This document shows positions 40,601 to 52,600 of a stretch of DNA of 64,000 bases, piece after piece (the first letter of the stretch is position 1; each line of letters opens with the position of its first letter). The notes under the pieces were generated by a model that searched no databases, was not told where the DNA came from, and saw only the letters and a list, made by a program, of their open reading frames with translations. Both the position numbers and the translations under genes were made by a program. The DNA is from Phytoseiulus persimilis (Eukaryota > Arthropoda > Arachnida > Mesostigmata > Phytoseiidae), in NCBI GenBank assembly GCA_037576195.1, contig CM075101.1, forward strand, positions 11,966,001 through 12,030,000, in the 5' to 3' direction.

Positions 40601-43600
40601 AGAAATTTGCTGTAGCATCGCTGAGCCAAAGTTGGTCGTCTACAACATGCTTCATCCGAACGTTGGTATGCTCTAGAGCTTGGATACGAATCAAGCCCAA
40701 CGCAAATCTACATTATAATATTCCGAGTCAAATCCGTCCTCATCGTCTGAGGTGGACGAATCCTCAGGCTGAGATGCACGGTGCTCATGTTGCGTTCACA
40801 TGAAGAAAATTGTGTGTTTCTGCATCGTCGCACCATGTACTCAGTTTTGGTCAAGTTTCCTGCGGCACTCACATGACCGCATCACTCTTCACGATTTTCG
40901 AGCGATTTACTCAGTTTCCGCGATTTTCCAATTTGTTGCCGCGACTCGCCCGCAATATTCGCGTTCTGTGACCGCGACGAAGTTGCAGCCCTAATTATCA
41001 TGGTTGTTCACCTTCATGGCCTCGGAAACTCGAACGGAATCGTCTGACTCATGCCATCAATCCCAGTAAGATCGAAACGGACGGGATTATGGATCATGCT
41101 TGTATGACTCTCTGTTTCCTCCCGATCGAGCCAACGGTCAATAGTTCCCAGAGTTTTTCACACAACCAAACCAAGCTCTTACAAAAACGAACAGTTCATC
41201 ATGGATATTTTCGGCGCACGTAACTGCAGTAAATTGCTCATCACTGGATGTCAACCCCTCCGAATCCGTGGCAAACGGGTTACGTCGCCTAGCCCCTTGA
41301 GTATTGTCCCCTTAGGGTGGTCCCCTGACAGATGACGAGGTATTTATTCGATAACCTATTCTAGCGCTGCAAATCTACGGAGTTTCTCAACGTGTCGCTT
41401 CTGTGAGCGTCAACTTGCAGAAGATCATTGCTGACCTCCTCGAACGCCGGGCCTCAAGACTCCAGAGCTTCTGAATGATTCGCTCTGTCACGAAAAAGTC
41501 GACGCAGTGAATTTTCTGCTGAAATAATTCACTGAATTCACCATGTGCTGAATCTTCTGTCCCAAGAAATATGGAATCGAAATAACGCCCACTCCTGGCG
41601 GGAATTTACTGGACAAAGAGGAGCATATCTCCCATGATGTGGTTTCTGTGTTTGGTTCCAGCGAATCAAGACGGTGGTCATCCGATCCGAGGCCTATGTT
41701 CGAGTTGGCAAATACTGCATTGATGTCGGGAACACGCGATAATGTATATGTGCGCTGCTGCTGCTGCTGCATCAGTGGGTTATTGCGCAGGCTAGAGGCT
41801 TTGTTGTGATCGTCTCATTGTGGACACGTCGTCTTCAATCTTACGCGATACAAAGAAGCCATACAAGCGGGGCATCAGCAACGAACGGACGGCCAAGCGG
41901 TCGACGTCGAAAGGCCCGCGGTCTCGATCCCCGGCCCCGTCGATCGGAGGAAGCAGCAACCGCTCAATAATTAAACCGAATTATGGTCTCATGGCGAGGT
42001 CGCGTACATGATTCAACGAAGGGTTTCGTCCGGTTGGTCGGAGCGTGTGGGGACCCTCCGGCTCCGGATTTGTGGCGACCGCGGACGCCATTATGCTGCG
42101 ACCACAGGCTGTTCGAGTCGTCTATTGAGAAGCCGTCCAACACCAGCTGGCCGAGCACGGGACAGCTCGCTCTGGCGATTGCTGAGTGAGCGTAACACGC
42201 GAAACATCCTCGTTGACAGTTTTCCCACAGTTTTCAGCTCGAACCCGGCGCAGGAGATTTCCGCGAGGAACAACGTGGAGGTAGATGATTCTTGAGGTCG
42301 TACTCGAATCTTCGAAAGCGGGCGCCTTTTTGGAGTTACAGGGAAGGTCATCGCAGCTGGTGCCCGTCGTTCCGTTTTAGTGTCGGCGCAGAGGCCAACG
42401 GTGGAGTTCATATAGAGAAACTGGGTGAAGGCCTCGCCTCTCTCATAATCAGATCCCTCTGACACACATTCGCCGGCTATGGTCGCCCGAGCGATCCTGA
42501 ATCGGCGTGGCCGATAGGCAGCCAAGTCTAGCGAGCAGTGAAACCCGCCAAGCTCTCCATGTCTCCGATGAGCGTCCTTGAAACACAGACCATCGAGATT
42601 CCATATCAAATGCGACTCGAATAATTCAACATGCAATCGTATCGGAATACTTGCGGCTGGGGCCGGACTTTCTCCCCTATCGGCGGGTTCCAGAAGGATC
42701 GATTGCTCCAGGATTCACGTAGATCGGGAACTCGCTGATTTCCAAGAAGTCGGTCTGTGGCCCGCGGACCCCCTGTTTTTCACTTTGGAGTAGGAGGTAC
42801 CTCGGTGGAACGAGATGCCGCCCACCGTCCAGACCGGTCGAGACAAATTCCATCCACAAGCTGTTCGTGATAGGAGCTGTCGGTCGCAGATTCGGATTTT
42901 CCATCCTGATCCTCGTCTCGCTCCTGTCGGCTCCGTTTCGTGCCTTCAAGACCTCCATCGTTCCGGTAGACGCTCGGATGTGTCAGGAGGAGGAGACAAG
43001 ATTTGACTAGGTCTCGCTTTGCGGCTTGGAGTGGAGGGATCGCGAGAATAATAAAATCAATGGCACCTGAACTCGATGCCGCCCGAGGGGGTTCGCGTCG
43101 ATTCGAGGGCGAGAGTTGCTCAGGAACGTGAAGATATCACGGGAACAATTTACCGACTCAACGTAAAAAACGCGGACTCCTGATATTCGATCATGACTAG
43201 AGCCTGGGTGAAGTTTAGGTGATTTTTCGAAATTATTCCACCAGTCGCCCCGAGATTGATCCCTCGTAATAGAGAGATAATTTCGAAAAATCACCTAAAC
43301 TTCCAGGCTTTATTCATGACTCAAAACCGTTGTTTATCATGATCTGGACTCGTGTGATGCTCGCGGAGAGCGAACGAGCTCGACCTTGCGGACTAAGGGG
43401 GACTCTCGGGTGCTCGAGGTCGTTCTGAGTCGTCGCTACTGAACTCTTCGTTCCTTCTCCCTCTTTCCAAGCGAGAGCCAGTTTTCTGAGCTCGAGCCAG
43501 TGCGCTCACAGAACCACCGAGCCACCGAGTTGCGTCTCATCGGCATGATCGCGCGAAGACTTGCCGACCAACATATCAAACACTAGAACAGTATCATATA

Positions 43601-46600
43601 TTGGATTCTGACGCAGGCAGCTGAGAACCTCCGCAGATCGGGAGGACTGCGAGAGGTCGAGGGTAGCGACCGACGGGAGCAACGGAATGGGCGAGAATCG
43701 ATAGCCACCCTTGAGAGAGGTGCAAACACTGGAGTACGTTGATTGCCTCGCATCCTAGAACTGCTCCTCGAAAGCATTCGAGGCCATGGTTCTCATCAAA
43801 CATCGGACCCAACTCGAGAAATTCGGCGCACGGAAAGGTTGTTTCAAAGCATTGGCTGACGTCGAACGGCGCGGAGCACACAGCTCCTCGGAAACCGGAG
43901 CATCAACCCCTCCAGCCCAAGAGGTGGGACTTCGGCCCCTTCAAGGGAGGGGACACAACTCAGAGAGCGGGGAGGGAGAGGTTCTGACAGCTTGCTCCAA
44001 CGAGACTTGTTTGCTATTCCGAGGGCAAGATTGAACTTGCGATCCGCAGCAATCAGTATGTTACAGATGGGCGCATACATGAGCCCAGTTGGGCGCGACG
44101 TTCGAATATTTATGCCTAGGATGAGACGGCTGCGACGGCCCCTCCCAGAATCCGCATATCTCAGCGTGCCCGCGTGCTCTCCTTGCATCCCCCTCCCCTT
44201 TCCTAACTCGAACTTCAGAGAGCAGAGGGAACCCGGTAATTCCAGAGCCGCCGCCGCCGTTTCGACGACGACGACCGGACAACGCATCCAAAGAGGTCAG
44301 CTCGGGGTTCAAACCGGGTGTTTGATGAACGGCGGAGCGCATCAACCCTAGGCTCGCTACGCCGCATTCTCTGGGGAGTTGATCACGCTGGCGCGCAGGC
44401 ACGCATCTACATATGCACGCTCAACCGAATAAACCTCCGCTGATACCTGATGTGAACAACAAGGAAACGCGATGACCGCAAACGAGACATCGGGTCAACC
44501 CTTCAGGTCCTTGAGAATGCTTTGCTGGCTGCTGACGTTCACGCATCCGCGGTGGGCCCAGTCATCGAGAGATTGCTGATGACTTGATAGTTCGGGCTCT
44601 TCGCCTTTGCTCCAGCAAACACGTTACAGGGAGGCGTGCTCGCGTGTGAACATTAATTCAAGCTGCAAGCGTTCGCGGTCAGTTGAACTAACGAGGGACA
44701 TCTCCTCGCAGCGATAGCGTATCTCAGGATTGGGCTCCTGTGAGCGAGACCCTTGGTGAGGAAGGAAAGTTGGCTCAACCGCTTTGCGGAGCGTTCACCG
44801 CGGAATCTCCGGGCTACGAGAGTTGCCGGCCGTGGTCGGGCATCCGTCGCGGAAAGAATTACGAAAAATGCGCGATCGGATCTATCAATTACGTTGGGGC
44901 CGCAGTGGATGCACATCCGCCGGTTTCGCGATTGGTTGGCCAGATCCGTTTCCTTCGGTGGGTCGAACTCCATCGGTGTCTGTTTTTCTGTGGGTTTGCC
45001 TCCACACGCAGCTCTTCGCGTGCAGTGAGTTTCATGAGCCTGTTCCACGCCTGCCATCAGCAATGACATTCGAGGAGAACTTCGATTGGAGAGCCGGTGG
45101 GCGAGCGAATCGTTGTGAGGATTGAGGGTTTGATCGGAGCGGAGCCGGGTGAGATCATTTGGTGGAGAACACCGAACCCAACACGAGCCCGACACTCGTG
45201 CCAGCAGGCGTCTCGCGGACGCTCAGGAACAATGCCGGGACCCGAGTGGTGTCAACGGTTGGCAGCAGTAAGCTTCCGAGTAGATTGAATTCAACGAGTA
45301 ATCGGGAAACGAGGTCATTTCGATTGTCGCCCATTTCACTTGATTCCACCGCCGCTCTCTGAGTATTGATATTGCTGCTAACCTCCGTCAGAGAGTCAAC
45401 TCCAGGGCCGAAATATCGGTCACACGCGAATTCATTCAAATACAACATGCTTCGAGCGGGTCACGGTTCCTGTACGGTTTCCGTGCATTCCTCACACACG
45501 AGAGAGCCCACGATCGAACAGAGTCTATTCGAACAAGGATATCAACTCCTGCGGTCTAGAGGAACAGAATCTCGCCACCCCTGAACTCTCAGCTGAGATT
45601 CGCTCAATCATTCCCCCTGACCTTGTTTCCCGCTTTTCGAGCTTTGAGAATCCCTCCACGCTCCGGCGTCTTGTGCATTTCCCGATACGGGTCACGTCCT
45701 CCGTTGAGCACCCGAGACAATCCGTAATCGACATAGGCGCTCGATTCCGTGCGCAACAAAAAAAAAACTGATCACGGCAGTCCTCACAGCTGATAACGCG
45801 GAAGCATGGTACGGCGCGGTGCCGGTACATATTGTTTCGCTCAGTCACGCTGATCTCTGCCATTCGCAAACAGAGAAAGCCCCAACCAGCTGCACGGGGC
45901 GTACCCTTTGTGAAGCCGTTTCAAAAGGCCGACCCGGAAGAAATCGATTCGCTCGATAATCACAGTTCCAAGTTTCGTCCTTCGGCGCAGACCTTGCTCG
46001 CGCGAACGGTTCTCAGGTGCGCTCGCGCCGCACCTCGGAACGTGGGCGGAAAATAGTCTCGGGGACTCGACTTCGATCGGCGACCCGCTTAGTTCAAAGA
46101 AATGTAGCATTAAACGGAAATGGGATCACCTCGCGCCAACCACAGCACCTTCAACCTCTTTACAACGGGTCGGTAGGATGCTTTGCGAGACTCGGGAGAA
46201 GGAGCCTACAGCCGCGATCAGTTTCGAACTAGTTAACTTTTTGACCCTCACACCGAAACTAACCCGATGCTCATTCTCACACAGGATTACCTCGATCAGT
46301 TCGGGTACACGAACGAGGAACTCACGGCTCGGTCATCAGTGTCACACCTGAGATCAACAGAGAGCTCCCTTGGGCCCGCCATCCGACGGTTACAGAAGTA
46401 CGGTGGAATCCCTGTCACGGGTGTGGTTGACAAAGAAACTCTCGACCTGATGCAGAAGCCGCGTTGCGGCCTCAGGGACGTCGACTGGGCCCGAGAAAGT
46501 ATCAGGAAGAAACGCTACCTGATCCATGGCGATCCTTGGCCCAGGAGTAACCTAACTTACAGGTGAGCTCATCATTTTTCCAGATCAAAATCCGTTGCTT

Positions 46601-49600
46601 GTCTGGCCCATTCCCATCAGTTTTCTCTCGAACTCGAGAGAACGATGCAATAGGGGAACGGGGAAGATACGGCTTCCTTGATTTCCTGGAATCCGTCTAT
46701 CCCAAGCAGCTTTGTGACGCTTGCGCTTACTCCTCGACATATATTGTCCCAAATGCTCCGTCCATGTAAATTGAGAAGCTCCCGACCACCCATAGAGACA
46801 TAGTTTGTGTTCTCTTTTATTCGGAAGAGAACTTACCGGAGGTTGGTTCGCGAGCCGGTCCAGTGTAATGCCAAATAGGAATTCGTGTCGAGTTCTCTGG
46901 AATTCTCCGGGCTGATCTCGGTGGAAATTCAGCGGAAGAATGTGCACCAGGGAGCCGAGAAGAAACCGGGAAAGCCGCTGCGAGAACGCTCACTGGTGCA
47001 CGAGCGTCCGATAGATTGGCAGAGAGATCAAACAGCGTAACTGAACACAAAAACGCAGAGGCCCCCGAGTGAAAAGTGATACGTCGATGCTGACACGCCC
47101 TTGTAATCATACGCTTGTTGGACTCCCATCTCGAGATAGAGGCCTCATTTTCCAAGAGTGCCTCTCGTTCTCTTCTCCAACTCTCATCCTCTTCTTCGTC
47201 CCCTTGATTGGCTTTCAATGTCAATCCTTGCGTGCTGTTGACAGTTGGCAACTAAGCCGCTCGGCCTTAGAGTGGGAAACAGATCTCTGCGGGTCGAGCC
47301 ACTTTTAAACCGACCACATTCGCAACGATCTCATGCTTTCTGTGACGATCAGAGTGACGACGTTTGCAAACACAGGAACGTCTCTCCCGTTTAGTGGAGT
47401 CCTTCCATGCTTTGCCTCGTGTTAGAGTAATTCCGAGTCAACATCGATCGACATGTCCGAAATTCCGGACCGAGAGGTTTCCCAGAGTAGCGCGGCTTGA
47501 ATCTGAAATCATGGGAAGAGTAACCTGAATGCATCTTTTGGAAGGCAGACGACTGCGGGGAAATGATAGCGGACACCCTTTTCAAGTGTCCACCCCAACA
47601 GGTTTTTTTGCAATCGCTGATCTCGGACGTCATTTTTCGAGATTATTCTCTCCAAGATGAGCTAGAACGAATTTCATAGAAACCTCATCATGCGGAAGGG
47701 TCGACTACCAAGTGCTCCCTCAACGTGTCCTTTCCACTTTTTCTACGAGCTTGTCCAATTGTAGGTCTCGCTAGCGGTTCGGAACCCAAGAGGAGTGTAT
47801 GCGCGTTGTGCGAGGATTGACGTCGCGAACGGATAACGCTCTAGGGTCCCAATTAAATGACATATTGGGCTCACTCGGAGCAGGGGAAGGCGGCTTTTCC
47901 GGCCCATGATTCGGAGGTCCACGTAATCATCGTTTGGTTCGCTGCAGGATCTGTCTTTCTATCTATCAGTTCGGCCAGCGGCTTTCATTGCTCTATGAGA
48001 GCAAATTGTTAGAAGCGAACAAACGTACGAACGCACTAATGTTCGACAGTCCACCCCGGAGGAGTACCCTTCCCCTAGAACGACCCTTGCCGCCAAAGCC
48101 GCCGCAACCTACGCTGTTTTCACAAGAGACCAGGATGCCGGCGGTCCTGTACGCTACAATATTCGGCGAGTACTTGACGCAACAACTGTCTGCTTTGTGT
48201 CTCTGACGTCAAGCGCCTGTCTTCCTCGTGTCGAGGCGTGAACGTGGTTCCTCTCCGTGAGAATTTGCTTTGCGGGCTGCGGGAGGTTGCCCCGTCAGAT
48301 TGGTTGCGCAAACGCGTCTACGTGTCATAATCGTGATATGTGTCTCGTCCAAGAGATTCGCTGACGCCTGGACTCCCGCGGAGTGTTGCTAGGCTGAGAT
48401 TTGTGTCTGTCTGCCCCTATCTGAGTCGAAGCCTTGAGGAGGCCCGACTCGGCTTCCCTGACAACTTTCCCGCGATTCACTTTTCCCGTGATTTATTCAG
48501 GTGTCTTGCTCCCATTCCCGCATGGCCGTCGCGGCCCGTTACTTCCTGACCGTGGTGGCTTCTTGTTCTGCGTCGGACTCTTCCCCTCTCACTACCCTCG
48601 TTTCATGTTGAGAAACTCATCGTGATCCTCTGATTTCGTTTAGTTTTCTCCTCTCGTGCTCGTGTCGCGATCCTCCCGAATTTCTAGGTCACGTGAGGCT
48701 CATCGCCCCCCACCCCGGAATGATCCTTTCGACCGATTCCTTCCTCTGTGCGTTCCTCGTCGTCCCCGAACCCTTCGTGTTCCTCGCGATCCCCTTATTG
48801 GTCCCTACGTTCCTTATCGTGTCCTTGCATCTTTGGTCTGTTGACCCGGCTCTTGGATCGAACACCTTCGTTCGTAGACTCTGCGAGCGTTGAACTCTGC
48901 TGCAGAGGAACTCTGAAGGTTTTTAGGGTGACTTGCTCAACAAGGTCGGAGATGTACTTTCAAGCCATCACAACCTCCTTGAGTGAGTGGCCCTGGAAGC
49001 CGGGTGCCAACGTGTGCGTGGCCTACCTCAGCTCGAGAGAATCTGCAAGTCATATGAATGTCAGCGGCGCAGGCGCGACTATCGACGCATCAAGAACGGA
49101 CCGGGGCTCATTCAACGTCCTTTGTTCTCGCCCTCCCGCGTCGTCCCGTCGGACGCGACAACCGCCAACACTGACCCAGCGAGTTCACCGGGAAGTCGTT
49201 CCCAACGAGACACACTGATGATTCTTTCGAGTTCAGCTGCGAGTCCTTCGAGGGTTTCTTTGAGAGGATGTTGATTCCAAATCTCCGCCCGGCCCCGCTC
49301 GCGTGCCCATCACAGAGTTCCCAAACGAATGCAATTCATGAATAAAGGGAATCAGCTCGTCCTCAATTCTTGTATGACTTTTCACTGGAGTCTCTCTGGA
49401 GGCGAACTCTCCAGAGAATCCCTCATCGGCGGTTCGGAATGTGAGATACCTCCTCGCCCCGGGATATTTGCCGTGGGATGTTTTCGTCACTCGACGCCAC
49501 GTCGATGATGGATGCTCGTACACGGCCTCGTCGACGCGTTCGGGTTATCCCGATCTCCGCGGAACCACCGCTCCAGAGGACGGATGCTGGGCGAAGGGAA

Positions 49601-52600
49601 TGTGACGTTTTTTTCGCCGGCTCGTTTGCGCCGTATGATATTGGGCTGAAGCGCAGACAGCTTCAAGCGCCATTGCGCTCTCCTCCACTTCACGAGGTGT
49701 TGAACTGCTCATATTGGACCCAGAGACTGAACGATTCGCTCAGCGAGATGAAAAATGTGAACGCGGACGATGCAATTTTCACGATCCACCGCATGCCTCC
49801 CAGTGCCGCTCACTCAATATCCGAAATGCGCTCCTTTCGATATGCATCCTTCCTTCAATTTGGAGAGTCTTGTCTTGGAGGTGTGGATTCGGATTTCTTC
49901 ATCGTCTGATCCCTTGATGCAGCTCTCGAGGCGGAAAAGAGAGAATCCGCGGAACTGGCGAAAACATGGAGACCCCTGGGGCTAGCTCCCGACTTTTGCA
50001 GAAGAAGATTGCTTGAGAACCGAATTTGTTCATTTTGCCGTCGATTGCGCCTGACGGGAACCCCCATTAGGTATGTTCGTTCTAGCACCCATACAGTGTG
50101 TCCCGAAATTCGTGTTGCTAATCTTTATCATCGCCGAAGCCTCAAAGGTCGGGTGAATTCTCGCCAATCCATCAATACTCTTGGAGCAGGGCAGGGATAC
50201 GCCGTCCTCAACCCTACGATTGCTCTCGATGAGTGAGAATCCAAGTCATATGCAACAAAAAGACCAGACACGAGCCGGACAAAACTTGTATATGCACACT
50301 TTGTAGCGAAAGATGCTCGCAATATTTTTTGTATGTATGCAGCTGTGATCAATCATTCGACTGGGAAAGTTGTGGGACTCGAAAAAACTCGGGCACAGAA
50401 TACATCTTGATCATACATCTCAAAACATCAGAGAGTGGTAAATGAATGCTTTTAATAGATTGAGAATTCGACCGCTTTCGTCGGGAATCCTTCATCAGCC
50501 TACGACGTTAATGAGCGAGACTCGATAGCCACGCATTCTTTATCAACACGGATGAGGACATACAACACGAAAAGATTCAAAGTGATAATCCAAATGGACT
50601 CTGGACTCCAAACCCTCCTCAACTTACTGCGCGTTCGAGGGATCTTCAAAGCGCGGTCCGAGTAGAAATTTCCCCGAAGTAAGATCAGATAGGGACGGAA
50701 TTACTCTAAGACGGAGCCGAGAAGGAGTTACCACCTGTCACTAGGAGTCAGGCTCACTGCGCTCCTATGTTCAGCATGACGTTCTCATGACACAACTTCA
50801 TATCATCAAAGCTGTGTCTTCGGTGGTACGGGCACGTTTCAGGGAACGGCACACGGGCACCCGAGATGAACGGCCACCTTCTACAACAGCATACAAATGC
50901 CCTCTTTGTAATATGAGAATGCTTCCGCTGTCGAGTTCGCGCCCTCTGGATCGAGTTTCGCAGAGAACAACATGTCAACTTGATGGAGATGACTTACGAT
51001 TTGTCACAGGAGCAGTGAGAAAATTTGTCACCTGCTCTCCAACTATCTGTGAAGAGTGAGAAAATTCTCTATACGTGCCTAAACAGTATTGAGAGCGAGA
51101 TGGAACATCATGCGGAAAATTCCCAGTCTGTACAGCGCGGACGCGCATGTGGCTAGTCGTGGCAGATGTATCAGCCGCACCAAACTCAATAGAGTACGGC
51201 TCCCTCCCCCTTGGACTCCAAATCTGCCCAGTAAATGCGGAGCGCGATAAGAACTCCGTTCTACAATGTGCTCACTCACAAAAACCGGCGACTTTCGGGA
51301 CTCGAAACAAGCATACCGTATGAAATCTTCCAGAGAGGCACCCAAAGAATCAAGCCTTAGAAAGTTAAAACTTCATATTGGAGCGAGGTGAAGGTGCTCT
51401 ACTATGACCCCGTGATTCACGGCCAGCTAACGGCGACGAGATTCCAGTGGTCATCAGAGGGGAAATCGGGGTGCCCTTCTATTTAAGGCAAAACAGTCCA
51501 TCCGAGTCACTTGTGCATCCTTGGGGTCAAAGACCAAAAAGCTCACTCACGATTGACTTTCAGAGCCTGGAATGCTTACTCCGTCTCGGGAGCCGGAGAC
51601 TGTTGAATTGATCAACCCAAGTTATTTCCTGTTGACAGAGGGTTCGCTGGTAGATATGTGTCATCGTCCTCGATGGTGACGTGCATCTGACAATTGTGTC
51701 TGACCCCGAATCTAAATTACGGAGGCTCCGCTTGACTCTTGATTCTGCCTCGGACGATTGCTTTGAGCGGCGAAGAGAAGTGGGCTGGACCTTTGACAAA
51801 CTTTCGAACTTCTGATTCGCGTGTTATCAGTCCGTGATCTTTCTCAAAGTCGATCTTCCTCCAGAATCGACGCTTGGTCGGTGATATGGCGTGACTCGGA
51901 TTCATAAATGGTGATGAAAATGGGAGAGAGAGATAGCTCAATTAGGGTGCAAGTTGTGCGATTTCAGAAGTTCCCCTTGAGATTTTTCTGATGATCCCTC
52001 TCGGTTTCAGCATCACGGACTGGCCCACGAAACTCGACGCGAATTTTCGTTCGTCAAAAACTCGGACGAGTAAGTCCATGCGTTTCTTTTTTCATAACTT
52101 CTTAAGAATTTAACGCAGAGCACGAAACATCTAGGCGAAACGTCCATGAGAAATGGATGCCTTCCGCGTCAGAAGGCGGCAGAGTGATCTTTGGATGCCC
52201 ACGTTTAAGTACTGTCCCTTCTCGGTGTTGATACAGCGAGATCCCGTTATGAGACTATCAGAGTCTGGAGCTTGTACCTCACACGAAAAATGTATCTCTT
52301 TGTGTGGATGATAAGGGCGCTATCCCACGGAGAAGAGATTCATCTCCTGGAAGCGATGAGTCACTTCGTGGGGTGGTCAGTGGGTTGTTCATGACGGTCA
52401 GTGATTAATCTCTCTGTTCCCCCTTCGCTCGAATCTAGGCTATCAGGGTGTGGTCGAAACATTCAAAGCTCGTGTTCACCGAAACGAGGGATCCCAACGC
52501 GGACATCGTCATCAAGTTCCTCCGGGTGAGCTTCCGCGATAGTTTAACGGAATCATGTTTGCGTTTGTACGGCTAGCGGGGAGGTCCGTCGTTTCAAAGC

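Noticed and set aside
40321-40803. 190-codon plus-strand open frame in MMP intron 1
   Set aside because: Two minus-strand frames over the same bases look equally protein-like. The region is simply poor in stop codons, so no strand can be preferred.
42091-42636. 181-codon minus-strand open frame in MMP intron 1
   Set aside because: There is no motif, no splice-site support and overlapping frames on the other strand.
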